From assembly GCF_011397635.1 (NCBI RefSeq), contig NC_064758.1:19446013-19510012 (forward strand): a stretch of DNA of 64,000 nucleotides, written 5' to 3'. This DNA is from Epinephelus fuscoguttatus. Its lineage: Eukaryota > Chordata > Actinopteri > Perciformes > Serranidae. The position numbers and the translations under genes are program-made. The first letter of the stretch is position 1, and each line of letters starts with the position of its first letter. A model generated the notes under the pieces. The model made no database searches, was not told where the DNA came from, and saw nothing but the letters and a program-made list of their open reading frames with translations. Of this stretch, positions 1-13,439 are shown piece by piece.

Positions 1-72
1 TATTGAATTCAGCAACAGGTGTTTAGTGCTGGCATACCACACTGATGTTGTGGCCGTCTACTGTGTGTCACT

Positions 73-138
73 ATGGATCAGTTTTCAGCGGCACTGACAG
101 ACTTGATGTTGAACCCTTTTGTTGAAGCAGTTTGCTGA
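73..138 (+). other. Possible upstream first coding exon of the coiled-coil gene
   Basis: A short ATG-started frame (MDQFSAALTDLMLNPFVEAVC, then TGA) lies just upstream of the first clear exon. A weak donor after GCA (gtttgc) would join it in phase 0 to exon 367. The donor is poor and the frame is short, so this is only a candidate for the missing N-terminus. Confidence 0.15.
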
Positions 139-366
139 ATAGTTTGTTGGCTCATTGTTTGGCAAAAGTAACTAACAAGTCGGGAAGTTAGATAAATTGC
201 TTATTGTGTTGCAGGTGTAGAAGCGTGTCACACATAATTGCGTAAAGAATACAAAAGTAAAGGAAATTTGAGCACAGATAGTTTTTAGCTTCATGACACT
301 TGACCTGTAAATGCATTATGCTATAACTATCTTTGACATTTTTCAGCTTCTCTTCTGGGTTCTCAG

Positions 367-3300
367 GTGCGGTCAGAGTTGGACCAGATTTCGATGCGGC
401 TTCAGGAGGATGGCCTGCCTCCAGGGGCCAGTTTGGAGGAGCGGCAGCGCCACCTGTGGCGGCAGCTGCTCGCCAAGGAGGCAACGCTTCAGTCAGCCAC
501 CCAGGAGCTGCAGACCTTACGAACCCAGCAGGCCAGTGAGATGAAGGAGGTGAACTTTTTGGATTCTTTGGAGTTGCAGTACACCAGCTGTAACACTAAC
601 GTAGTCCTCTAGATGTCTAAAATGGTGTGCTCCTCATTTTCATAAGAAAATAGAGACAAAAGTGCTGCAGCCCATGACTATATTAAATAAATCTTATGGA
701 TACAGGGCCATGCCAGTTGCTCAAAATTGTATGTCAGTCGCAGCTGAGTTACCTTGGAATTTTTGTCTTTTTGTCTGTCAGGTGGAGAGCTATGTTGCAC
801 ATATTCGTGAGCTGCTGGAAGAGCGTGAGTGCCTGACTTCAGAATATGAGAGAGACAATGAACACTTGCGACAAGAGCTCCACCAGATCAGACAACAACA
901 AGGTGAATTCAATGCAAACGCAGTATTGCCAATGCATTCTTTCCTTTAGGTTGTAGCCTAGCCTGGCTCACCAGAGCCCCTGAGCAAGATGCTTCAAACA
1001 CACCATAGCTTACAATTTAAAATCTTCTGCTATATAATGATACTCGTGCACTATTTTGTTGTTGCTGTGTCTTGTCTTCAGTGTTATTTCACACTCCTGC
1101 TGAACAAACTACTGATCAGTGAAAACTCCCCTTTTTCCAGAGAGTCAGAGTAAGGAGCTGGCGGAGATGCTGGCTCAGGAGGAACTCGGGGAGATAGGCT
1201 TGAGCAGCCCCAGTGAGCAGGTGGCTTACTTGCTGGTGGAGAGGGCCACACTACTGGAGAGGCTGGAGGCCACTGAGAGGAGACTGGAAAGTCAGAGCCT
1301 CACTGGCAACTTTGGGGAAGTCCACCACCAGGTAAAGGACATCAGACAACTGTTCAAATTATATCAGAACATTACTTCTTCACGGAAGAGGAACCACACA
1401 AGACAGTTGTGGAATATTTTTTATGAATGATATAGTATGTATGAATTTGAACTTTGAATGTAAAGCTTCCAGTCACAATGAATTTTCAAATTAGCCTTTC
1501 CAAAGGCCTCATGGTATGAGTGGAAAGTAATGGTTAACTATCAGAGGCAAATACTGACCATATAAACGTGGTTAAGTGATTCTCTGTCTCTTGCCGATTA
1601 TTGGACAGGAGCATATTTGCCACACGGTGGGGGAGGAGCTAAGGCAGCAGAGGGAGGACACGCAGAAAGCCATAGATAACATGACGAAGGTGAGGTGACT
1701 GTCATTGTGCCTTGGCTGAATTACAGGTCTGTATGTTTTTAGGTTGAATTAAGTTTGTGAAGAAAAGAAAAACCTAATATTTCCAGTTAAAGGACAGGGA
1801 TATCATGTGTTAGTGTCTGTTGTGATTCTGCACACACGGGTCTTTCCTCTCAGCAGTGTCCATCTCAGAGTCCCTGGAAGAAGCTGTTTGGGCTGCGCAG
1901 GTCTGGTCAGAGCAAACACAATATTACCCCTGTAGGTTTCCACCTCACAGCTTAAACTAACTGAATCACTAACACACTGATGTTGTGATAAAAAGGGCAT
2001 CGCTGGCTTGTTTCACAGTGGTACTACTTTTTGAAATACATTCCACGCTGACGATACGCCATGATATCTGCATGACCACTGTGATGCAGAGGCTTGTCTC
2101 AGTAACACATCTGTGAATGTGATTTTCTAACAACGGATGAGTGCTCGAAACGGGTGGAACAGTAACGGCATGTCGCAGGTAACAGCATGTGTCCCTTTTG
2201 TCCCACTGGTCTCTTTATGCAGGTGAATGTTGACATGTCAGATTATAACTCATCGCCTTCGCTCCTTTCCAGGCCTGCGGTGATGATGAATCTAAACCTC
2301 TGAATGCATGTCTCTTACAACAGCATGTCGGGCCACTTGCATCTCCAGACTTAACTACCAATCTTCGTTCCTGCTGCACTCCTCCCACTCTCACCATCCA
2401 CGCTTCATTCTTTCACATCAGGCCCACAGCGAGCAGATTTCTCAAGAGCGAAATGAGCGCCAGCGGCTGGAGCGGGACCTTGAAGAGGCGTCGAGGAGGC
2501 TGGCAATGGCTCATCAGGATATCCGCAGACTCACCAACGAGCTGGATGCTGCCAGAAACAACAACCTAGACCCATGTGGTATGTTGCAAAGACATACAGC
2601 ATGTATCCCTCAAAGAACTATTAGTCTGTGTTAGGCTTTGGTGTGATGCATCTACCCAGCTGTTTATTGTCCAACCTTTAAACTATTTTAATGTTGTCAG
2701 GCTATACGTATGTATTGATTGAAAAATGATGCTCTTAACATTTTTAATGTGGAACCTGCCAACTGCAGAAGATAATTGACAGCGTATAAAAAAATATTTT
2801 AAAAGGTATGAATGAGCAGAAAGCATATTTTTGGCTTTAAAGAATTAAAACTACATTTGTAATCTCAGGAGCTGAGCTTGAGGGAACCGTCCAAGAAGTA
2901 GAGAACCTGAGGAAGGAAGTGAACAAACTGAAACACTGTGGTGAGACAGACCCGGGTGTGATTTTAAAAACTGCCATTCAGTGTGTGATGTTAACACCAG
3001 CCACAATGTTTGAATGTTTTGTTTTACTATACTAAAATTGTGGTTTGTTGAGTAGTTAATAAAAGGAAAATATAAAATGCTGCAAACTTTTTCTTTTTTT
3101 CATATTTAGATTAATTTCAAACCTATTAACTGAAATAATGTTTGGAAATCAGATAAATGATTTTTTTTTTTTATTCTTTTCAATTTGATTGATTTAGATG
3201 TACAGTAAGTTACTGCTAAAGATACTGCCTAATTAGGAAGATGATTTACTTACTGTTACTTTTATATGTCACTCTCAATACGGCATTTTATTTATCCTCT

Positions 3301-6300
3301 TTTTAAAAAGATATATATTTCCCCTATCACCCCTTTTCCCTGTACTCATAGTATTTTGGCTGAATCTTCTGAGGAGACTCCGTCAAATCATTTTTAGTGC
3401 AGCTGCTACACGCATCCATTGTTTTGGCAAGACATTTAGAAAGTTAGCAATCTCACATAACACTAACAGAAAGTCCATTAAATTAGTTGAAATGCTTCAT
3501 GTGGTTTGCTTTAAAGAGTGAATAAGCAAATTTTGAACAAATCCGCCATTTGGGACAAATTGGCTTCCCTCCCTTGGTAGCCACAGTGTGCTATAGATAT
3601 TTTCATCATAGTTACTACATACAGTATATGTATAAAAGACAGAAATAAGATATTCATTGTTTTGTCTCCTCACAGATATGATGGAGGTGCAGCGAGCCAA
3701 AGAGCAAAACGACAGACTCGATGTTGAGAACAGAGCTCTGAGGGAGAGAGTCCGCACTTTAGAGTCTGAGAAGAAAAATCTCCTGGACCAGGTTGGTATT
3801 TTACCTTTTTTATTATTATTAATATAAAAAACTCATATTGTTATCGCAGCAGCTTGGCATTGTGTGGTGTTGTGTTTGTCCAGCTGGCAATAAACAATGC
3901 AGACCAAGATGTTGTAACCAAAGAGGATCTAAAGGACAAGAGCATTAGCAGTGAACCACAAAACAGTCTGTCTGACTCGTCAACCCAAGAAAAGGATCAC
4001 ATTCACAAACGGTAAATACATTGGCTGTATCCAGGTTAAACGTGTGATAGATAAAAGTCGACATTCTTTATGACTGTCCTGCCTGCTGTCTCTGACTTTA
4101 ATTGTCATCATTCTCTGTCAGGTGTCAGGAGGCAATGGAAGACGGGCTTGTACAGATGAGAGAGCTGCAGCGGCAACTCCAGAGGCTACGTAAGGAACAG
4201 GAAGAGCTGGAGGAGAGGAATGAGGAGCTGGAATCACTGCTGGGGGAAGCCCAGAATGCCAGCAAGGGGGAGAGGCATCGACACGAGGGAGAACTGGAGG
4301 GACTGCACAGGAGGGTGATGAGTGGCACTAAATTCTTGCTCAAAAAATGTTTGTTTTTTTAACTGGACAAAGGATTATTTATTAAACTAAATAAATGTTA
4401 GTTTAAAACCATTTCCCCTGAGACATTGAAGAAAGCTAGTTTAGTTCACATGACATTCATTAATGCCTGTCTTTGACTAGAAGAATTCAGACAGTATATT
4501 TTAGTCAGGGTCTGCTTTGGAAGCCGTCATCTCTTGAATGGTTGAGGATTCATCTTACAGTTTTTCCCAATCGTTTAATTATGTTTACTGAAACTGTTGT
4601 AATACAGTAAAATGTTCAGCTGACTGAACTGATTGCAAAAACATATTTTTGTTGGGCCACATAAAAAATATATGAAACGCAGTAAATTCATAAATGCATG
4701 CAGTTTGCATAAAAAATATATCAAATGCAGTGAAAGAGATCCACGCACAAATCAGTTCACATCCTGCCTCCAATCCTGATCAGGCCTGTTTTGCCAGCTG
4801 AGTTTGCTCAGGTGAGACATGAGTGAGATAACTGGTCATCAGGGTGTGGTCATTTTAAAGGCAGGTGATTTCCAGGTGAACAGAGTGTGCTAAATGATGT
4901 GATTTGTGTTTAAATTTTTGCTAAAATGTGATTTTGAATTTCTGTTTGAGTGAAAACAGTGAAATTGTGCCTAGAGTTCAGTAGTCTTATTGTTGATACA
5001 CAAGCTTCAAGTTATCAGAATTGTGTCCATAGTTCTATTTTTTGTATGTATACAATTCAGAAAAATTCTAACTGTTCAATGCAGATTAAAACTTTGGAGG
5101 CAGAGCTGAAGAAACAGGATATCCAAGAGAAAACATTGAAGAACGGAGAAGAGGTCAAAGCCACCGAGTCTTACTTACAGCTGGTAAGACACTCCTCGCT
5201 TTTTAATATCATTAATGTTTCTTCTGTGCTCATTTCACAATAGTGTGTTAACACAGCAAGAACAGTACGGCAAGACAATAAATGTAATGCCACAGGTGTT
5301 GCCATCCATCTGTGCTACATAAATGAGAGGAAAATTGTTACAGTACCAAAACGACCCCATTTGGACTAAAATAGAAATTTGTTTGAATGTACAGTGAAAT
5401 TCCTGCTAAACTTAAATCCTCTTAGCTTGCCGTACATAGAAAGTTTCATGTGAAAAAGATCAATAAACTTAAATCTTGGCCCATCAGCCCGCAGAGATTA
5501 AGTTATAGTACTTCATAAAATGTATATACATCAAATGCCATGTCTCAGTGAATTATTTTTGTTCCTGTGTCACCATGTGTGAAGCACCTAAGAGACAGCA
5601 GCCAGGAGAGAATGGCTCTGCTCGAGGCTCGACTGACTGAGGAGAAGGAGTGGAGGAAACAGCTGGAGGTCGACCTCAGTGCTGCACAGGCTGCTCTCAA
5701 AAAAGACAAGGAGGTTAAAAACCACACATATCACTGAAAGCAATAACACCACAGAGAAGTGATGAATTGTACAGCTCAAGAGGTTCCTGAAGTGAAGAGT
5801 CACTATTGTGTTTTTTTAAGTGCAGTATTTACAAAGTAAGAGTTACGAGCCACACAGAAAGTGTATCACATTCCCTCATTCTTTACACCAAAGGCTTTAC
5901 AGATAGGAGAGCGAGAGCTGAAGAAGCTGAGACTTGAGGTCAACAGCCTTCAGACCGAATGCCAACAAGGGAAAACACTCATCAAGAGCCTAACGCAAGT
6001 CAAGGGGGAAAAAGCAATTCTGGAGGAAAAGGTTTGTTAATTTCATATATCTGCTTGCTGTTGCCAACACCTTGTCAGTCTTTTGAAACATGATGAAGCT
6101 AGGGATTTTTTTTAACCTATATAAAAATGGTATTTTTATATATGAAATGGTATCTTTGCACTTGCACCTCCATCTGTTCATGTATTGGTGCAGTGCTGTT
6201 TGATATTTGTGCTCTCTTTGGTAAGTTATACAAGGGGAAGCTACATGGTTTTCTGATATTTTATCCTTTTATCCTGTAAATCCTTTAGTCTGAAAGCACT

Positions 6301-9300
6301 TTGTGCTTAGGTTTGAAAAGTGCTACAAAAAATAAAATTGTTATTGGGTGTGAAGCAGCTTCGGAATTCTTTAATATTATTATTCTTCCGCCCACTTTTT
6401 TGCCGAGCTACTCCTTCCACATTTTCCAACAAACAAACTTCATTCAAACATCAAAATATTCAGCTCACTTAGGAATTGCCTGCTTGTATTTTTCACATTC
6501 ATAACATTCATACTTTCTGAAATATTCAGCCTTTTTGGGGCATTTTTCCCCATTCAAGTGGATGGGAGGACTCTTCAAACTTGACACAAATTCAAGTTTA
6601 TTTCCTCATTCATACATTTATGTAGAAACTCCATTCAAACTTTAAAATGTTCATTATCTTGCATACAGTCTTACTTTAATTCAACTTTCAAATCCCATTC
6701 AAACTTTCCACTCTTTCAGCTATCCCTACTACTTCACCTTCTTCTTACACATTAAAGCCAGCATTGAAGTGTAGCATCAGCTTTTCAAAAAATCTTAAAA
6801 TATTCCACATCATTCACACATTAATGGTATTATTCAACATTTAAAGCAAGCATAGCAGTGTAGCATCAGCTTTTCAGAAAATCTTAACATATTCTACATC
6901 ATTCACACATTGTTATTATTCAGCATTTAAAGCAAGCATTGCAGTGTAGCGTCAGCTATTCAGCGGCAGCATTCACAACTGCATTTTCTTCAGAAATTGC
7001 ATTCTTTAGTTATTATTACTATTATTATTCACACTACTAAAATTAGTTTCTCTCCATCCTCCGGTGTTTTCCTCTCTGCCTGACAGGTGGCTCAGATGGG
7101 GCGCAGCCACAGCCGGCTCCAGAGTGAGCTGGAACGTTACAAAGACAGTAACCGCACCCAGGAGGACCAGAGGGGAAACCGGCTTCAGGTCGACCGGCTG
7201 CAGGAGCAGGCTGACCGGCTAAATGCTGAACTCAGTAGCCTTCAGACAGCACACAATGCTTTGAGGTTGTTATTAGTACACAGTTCACAGTACAGACACA
7301 TTGCAGCATGCAGTAGTGTTTGTGAAATAGATCAGTGGGAGATAAGTGATGGCACTGCTAGAACTGGTACTTCTATCATGTATCATGGCCGGCAGCAAGA
7401 GAGGACTGGAGCACTGGAGCTAACTTGTATTGCATACATATGCATATGTTCCAGAGAGGAGATGGTTTCTGAGCGGCAGCAGACTGCCGAGCTCCAGGCC
7501 AAGCTGAGCACCAGTGTCCAGGAGAAGCTGACGGCTGAGGGGGAAAGAGAGAGACTGCAGCTCGAGATACAGCGCCTCAAAGAGCAGCTCAAGTGGCATC
7601 AGGAGCAGATCTCATCTACAAAGGAAGCACTTAGTAGCAGCCAGAAGCCTGAACTGCAAACGGCTCATGCAGAATCTAGGCTTAGTCCAGTGGAGAGGAC
7701 CAAGGATGGGAGCGTGGACCAGGTAACTGGATTACAGGGTAGTTAATATGTGAAATCATCCTGTATGAATGTTTGGTTAAATGATTAGAAATTGGGAAAA
7801 CAGTAGAGTAGAGACAATGTCCTTTGATGCACCGCTTCAAAGTGCTGCTCTCCAGCTTTTGTGTCCCCACCACCTTGAAAACTGATGCTGATCTTAACCT
7901 TTGACCTGCTTGTAGGGGAAGGCGAGCAGACAGGGACTTTCCTCTGCTGGGATCATGAATGATTCATATACTGTATGTGTGTGTGTGTGTGTTGTCTTTG
8001 TAGCTTTCATGTATAAAGCAGGAGCTGAATCATCTGCAGACCCAGCTGGGGGAGGAGCGGCAGGTGGCCTCTCAGCACCAACTGGCACTGCAGGCTCAGG
8101 TCAATGAAGCCCAGGCACGCATCAAGGTATATATGATCATGACAAACATGTAGCATGCCCAGATAGCCATGTCATGCCAGTATGCCAGAATTTGACTATT
8201 GATTAAAGCTATCAAGGGCGTGTGGGATCGGCTTGTTGATTCACAACAGCCACAAAAAATCTGGGTTCATAGCTGGCCTACTTTGTCTATACTTCCCTTC
8301 AATCTCGTCTCCCGTTTCTCTCTTTAGTCTCAGGACTCGCTGCTGCACCAGAAGGCAGAGGAGGCTAAACAGATGAAGCAGGACCTGCAGAGGGTCCAGG
8401 GCCTGTTTACCTCAGCAGAGAGAGAGCTGCGCTACGAGAAGGAGAAAAGCATGGACATGAAGAGACACAACACCCTGCTGGACCAGGAAAAACTCAAGGT
8501 TGGTATTTAATTACAGCACAGTTGGAATTTCCTGCATGCCTCTGACATTTATCACTTAATCATCATCTTAATCACTCTCTTAGTCACCCAGTCACTTCAC
8601 TGTGAATGCTAATCACCATGAGCAAATGTGAAAATGTAACATAAACCTCAAAGGGGAGGAAAGGTGCCATCCAAAAAGCTGTATTTGCCAGAATAGTTGC
8701 TGAGCTGGTGTTAAGCATCTGGTTTTGTGCTCACGCTCTGTCTGCTCACATGCTCCCTTCAGCTTTGTGCAGAGCTGAAGCAGGTCCAGACCAAGCTGGT
8801 CCAGTTGGAGCAGAGCGTCCACACTCATGCGGCCGAGTGTGAACGTCAGCAACAGAGAATAAGGGAACTGGAGCTAGAGCTGGCACGCAACTCCACAAAC
8901 CGCAGTACCACCACCAGTCTGCAGGAGGACCTGCAGGCAGAGAGGACGCGAGTCATCGCTGCTGACAAGAAGGTCAGCGCTCGCATAATTTCCCCACAGT
9001 GGGCAGCACTTTCATTTCATCTACTTCACCCCACAAATGGCTACTTACTTAGTACGTTTTTTTCTTGCATGCATGTAAGCTGGTAAACAAAGAGTCCAAA
9101 AGTGGAGACGATTCTGCAGTTCTGCATATCAGTGAAGTCCACAATGAAACCTGCATTTTTAGCCCTTAATGGAACAGATTTCCTAACGTTTGGGAGTTGA
9201 TACACAGCACAAGATGTGATATAGCCAGTTTGAATATACATCTTCATACATATTACTACATGTGGTATGATTTCTGTGACGTAGTTTACCCTTGAGTTTT

Positions 9301-12300
9301 AATAAGTTCGTCTTTACCTTAATATTGAGTGAGCAGGAGCGGCAGTTGCCCCTTGTGAAAAAACCTTGCGACAAGATTCTTACTTCTGGAGAGATGTAGA
9401 GAGTAAAATGCCTGCTTCACTTGGTGTAGCTCTTTCTCAGGGTTATCACCACCATTACAGACTATTTCTGTCAGCAACCTTCAGTAAATCCTGGGATACT
9501 CTGGAGATGGTGGGAGGTTAGGAACCCATGTTCTCTGTTTGTCTCCCTGAGTGAAGCCTGTGGCTCTGTTGTGACGGCAGGTGTTGGAGCTGCAGCAGCA
9601 GCTAAAGAGTGCTCAGCACCAGCTGCGTGTGGAGGAAGCGCGGGCTGGCGAGAGCAGCCACCTGGAGAGGGACAGCAGGGATCTGTCTGACGCCTTGTCA
9701 GCCCTCAGAGCCCAGCAGCAGGAGGAGCACATCACCAGGTCACACAAACCTTAATGTGACTTGGTCCCAGTAGCAGTAATAGTACCATAACTTACATTAC
9801 AAGTCCTAGGGGACAATTCTGATACTCCTCTATCCATCCTTTCCTCCATTCTTTTCTCAGGAAGCTCTTAGAGCAGCGTGAGGAGGAGCTGCAGCAGCAG
9901 GTGCACTCCCTGAGGCTGAAGGAGGCCACCATGACCAGGACAAATGCAGAGCTTAGCCACCGTGCTCAGCAGCTGGAAACACGTCTGGCCATCCTGGAGA
10001 CAGAGCTTAGCAAGGCCAGAGAGGAGGTAAGATACAGTTTACAACACCTAATCAGATGTTATTGGTACTGCTTGGTTCAGGACACCTGAGGCACTGTTAA
10101 TATCTATTTCACATGTCATTTTTTGATCAAACCTGAATCACAACATCCATTGTTGTTCTCACCCTGTCCTTAACTGAAAGAATCTTTTTAAGATGTTCTT
10201 TTACTTTTGGTTGGCATTTTTACAAATTCATTGTCCACAGTCTTCACATTAAACTGCTGGCCATTTTGTACTGAGACTAAAATGTGTGTGTCATATGTGT
10301 ACTTCAGGCGAGAGGCAGCCAGAAGTCAAGCCATGGACTGCAGGAGGAATTGATGGCCAGTCAGCAGGAGTGTGACAGACTGCAGGGGGAGCTGCAGCAA
10401 GTTCTCCTCCAACTGGACACACATGTCAGGTGAGACACACACAAATATAGATCTTTACATCAAAATAAAATTAACTCCAGTACTGTATTTTTTCGATCAG
10501 CTGAATAGGGTTATAGCATCGTCAGAAATTAAGACACATAGAGAAGAAGTGCTTTCCCTGAGGTTGATTTCCTCTGCTCCACCAACCAGGAAGTACAACG
10601 AAAAGCACAGTCAGCACAAGACCAAGCTGCGTCAGGCGAAGCAGGTCTTTCTCAGGGAAACCGCACAGAGGGACCGTGTCATCCAGAAACTGGAGAACGA
10701 CCTGGTGCTGGCCTCCAGCCTCTCACACAAGGTCACACACACGACATGCTTTCAGAGTTTTTTTACGCTTATATATCCCCAAAGAGATGTTTGTGCCAGG
10801 AAAATGTTTCCTGAAGTATTTCTGTTTTTATTTATTTCTTCATGGTGGCTCTCAGGAGAAAGAGAGGATCAATACAGTGACAGAGGAAAATGAGAAGCTT
10901 TTGGAGGAGAAGAGGGAACTGTTGCGGAAAATGAGCGAGGCAGAGGAAATGGGCAGCAAAGGCATGAGGACTGCCTCAACTGTCCAACACAGGTAGCTGA
11001 ATGTTCAATGGCTGTTAAGCCCTGTTTCTACATATGTTTCTATATATGTTAGTGAGGACATGAAAAACACAAAATAGTTTATGTGAGTGAGTGTGAAGAT
11101 TTATCTGTGTTGTAGGGTCAATGTCCTAGAAGTGGAGAACAGACAACTTCAGGATCGAACCCTGAAGCTCTCCAATCAAGTCAGTTCCTTAGAGCGTGCC
11201 CTGAGGAATGTCCAGTCGTTCTACAGCCTGGAGGTAACACCATACAGATGTTTATGCCTTAAAGAAGGTCCAGTGTGTAGGATTTAGGGGGATTTATTGG
11301 CAGAGAAGGAATATAATATGATGAGTATGTTTTCTTAAGCGTATAATCACCTGAAAATATATATATAATCTTTGTGTTTTCCTTACCTTAGAATGAGCAT
11401 CTGTATCCACATAGGGAGCGGATCCTAGTTTATGGCGATCACCATATTGCACTGCCATGTTAGTAAGGTAGCCCAGAACAGACAAACCAATCACTGGTTC
11501 TAGATAAGGCCATTTCAATTTCTTATTTTCATGTCGGCCACCATGGTTAGAAGCCCATCTGCAGCAAGCAGTGTTAGAGTTTCACTGGTTTGTAATGTAA
11601 ATCTGCTTCATTCAGTGTTTTTTCACTGGTTCTGTTTGTTTTGGAGCGGAAGAGACCTCTGCAAATAATTTGGATCGTGAGAAAACCTCCGAACGCCTGG
11701 ATCAGAAAATGTTTAGCACACATTAGCCCTTTTTACACAGAGATTGCACTGTCAAGTCGCTATGAAGTCCTAGCTATGAAGCACAAGTGCATTTTTACAA
11801 AGAACCAAACAACGGCAGCATCTTGTCGCTCCACAGTGCATCACAGCTTTACAGAATCAAAAGAGGCATGACGGGTGTGACATGTAACACCTCAGCATCC
11901 GTCTCTAGTGTGACATATGAATCAGCAGCACTTTCTAAACAACAATGTCAACTCTTGTCCTCTGCTCTGAGGAGCTCCTGGACCTCATTGTTTTCCCAAT
12001 TGGCAGACATTTACTGTGGTTGTTGTTCTTTGAGTTAGCCACTAATTGCTAACAGCTATTTTTGAATTTTAAATCCTTTGAGGTAGGTTACACACATAAT
12101 ATGTGGTCAAAACATCACACCTGTGCTGCCCATTATCCCATCCCGCAGACTGTCCTGCTTATACAGACACTGTTGCGGTGCTGTTACAACATCACATGAC
12201 AGATTAGAGGCGAGACCACCCTGTCCCCTCTTTTTGTGATTGTCCCTTATATACAGCGCGGCGAGGTGGCATAAAGTTTTGATATTCCCGCCTTGAGTGT

Positions 12301-13332
12301 AGGCAGTGTAAAAGGGAAGTTGTCAGAGAAAAAGAGTGAGCACACATTAGCATCTGGTAGGCGAGCCACCTTTCTCCAAGAACAGAGTAGGAGAAATACT
12401 GATTTGTAATGTGAAACTACTTTATTCAGTGCTTTTACGGTTTTAGTCAGAGGAAGAGACCTCTGTGGATAATTAGATTCCCAGGAAAACCTTCTGAACA
12501 GTGAATACTGAAGGAACTGTAGCTGGGAGAAGGTTTAACTGGTTGCAATCTGCAATTCACTGCTAAATGCCACCAAATCTCCCTAAATCTTACACACTTC
12601 ACCATTAATGGGACATCCCATCCAAACTTTACTGGTTTAAATTTTTTTTTTTTTAAAGTTCATCCAGCATTACTGATGTGAGATGAATTTTAAATTTAAA
12701 AGTTTACTGTTTGACAAAAAATGGTGAAAGGTGTGATCCATCACGACTGAGACCAGTTTTGTCACATCACCCATTTTGAAAATGGATGATGTGTCATTTC
12801 TTTCATTGTTATAAAAAACATTCATATGTTTTGATGATAAATGGTTCAAATGTTCAACAGAATGCCAAGAAAGTGCTCCCCTCTGAAAGTCTCTGTGATG
12901 GCTTCCTGCACACATCTACGCTAAGGTAAGGCAGTTTTGTGAGAAGCTTTTTTTTTTTCGTTAAAATTATTTATCAGTTGATATTAGTAATTTGCTGCTA
13001 TAATCGTTGCTCTTCAGAGAATTCCCAACTTAATTTTCGTGTCATATCAAACATTGATAGGTTTCTATAGGTGGATGTTTGTATGTGAATTTTCTGCCCT
13101 TTCTCACTACGTCTTTGTCGCCAGTCTGACGTCAGGTTCGTGTGACCCACTGGACATCCTGGATGCAATCTGCCGCGTGAAGGTGGGCGAGCGCATGGTG
13201 GTGGACGGCACTAGGGCCTCAGTCTCCACACACCAACCATCGGAGCAGGGCTACCTGAATCTCACCTCCCCACTGGTTCCTCCAGACACCAAAGGCACAG
13301 AGGGGGGCTCTGATAACAGTGACCAGGTATGA
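367..13332 (+). CDS. ccdc30: CCDC30-like long coiled-coil protein (5' part outside window)
   Basis: Twenty-six exons: 367-549, 782-902, 1141-1331, 1609-1689, 1854-1931, 2422-2578, 2869-2940, 3676-3791, 3884-4011, 4122-4314, 5085-5183, 5585-5713, 5894-6031, 7087-7265, 7455-7722, 8004-8126, 8328-8498, 8763-8972, 9581-9738, 9861-10026, 10308-10429, 10590-10731, 10856-10992, 11116-11233, 12861-12925, 13125-13332. Phases join throughout to give 1250 codons plus TGA. The product is almost entirely Glu/Lys/Gln/Leu-rich heptad coiled coil. Recognisable stretches are SSPSEQVAYLLVERATLLE early on, and KYNEKHSQHKTKLRQAKQ and RVNVLEVENRQLQDRT near the end; these recall the CCDC30 (DUF4686) family. A basic patch SPWKKLFGLRRSG lies in the fifth exon, and the tail is non-coiled. 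Function of the family is poorly known; a scaffold role is only inference. Exon 367 opens in phase 0 without an ATG, so at least one 5' exon is missing. The last exon could instead splice at 13326 (CAG|gtatga). Gene reality is near certain; the family name is moderately sure. Confidence 0.75.
6265..7040. repeat. Dispersed fish repeat in a coiled-coil-gene intron, with tandem subrepeats
   Basis: A LINE-tail-like motif (aaagcactttgtgct then aaaagtgct with an AATAAA) at about 6295-6345 is followed by AT-rich repeat sequence of a kind common in fish introns. At its right side, about 2.5 tandem copies of an 86-89 bp unit start at 6752, 6841 and 6927, each opening TTAAAGC(C/A)AGCAT. Confidence 0.6.
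7971..7992. repeat. (GT)n microsatellite just upstream of a splice acceptor
   Basis: A run of GT dinucleotides sits 11 bp before the tag acceptor of the exon at 8004, inside the coiled-coil gene. Confidence 0.8.
11259..12605. mobile_element. Inverted-repeat (MITE-like) element with a nested second element
   Basis: The left end (TTAAAGAAGGTCCAGTGTGT) and right end (CCCTAAATCTTACACACTTC) form imperfect terminal inverted repeats of a family also present at 19283 and 56845. A second element with CCCTTTTTACACAG-type ends appears nested at about 11728-12317. Motifs around GGAAGAGACCTCTG occur on both sides of it (near 11648 and 12451). It fills the intron between exons 11233 and 12861. No transposase is seen, so it would be non-autonomous. 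Confidence 0.6.
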
Positions 13333-13416
13333 GAGGTGGTGGGTTTTGGAGATGCAAGCTACCAGCGAGGACTGGTACTTGGTAGTGCTATAGCACCTGC
13401 CACTTCCACTGGAGAC

Positions 13417-13422
13417 AATAAA
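13417..13422 (+). promoter_or_regulatory. Poly(A) signal AATAAA of the coiled-coil gene
   Basis: A canonical AATAAA lies 85 bp after the TGA at 13330-13332. It supports 13125-13332 as the terminal coding exon. Confidence 0.55.
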
Positions 13423-13439
13423 AGAATACAGGAGTGGAA

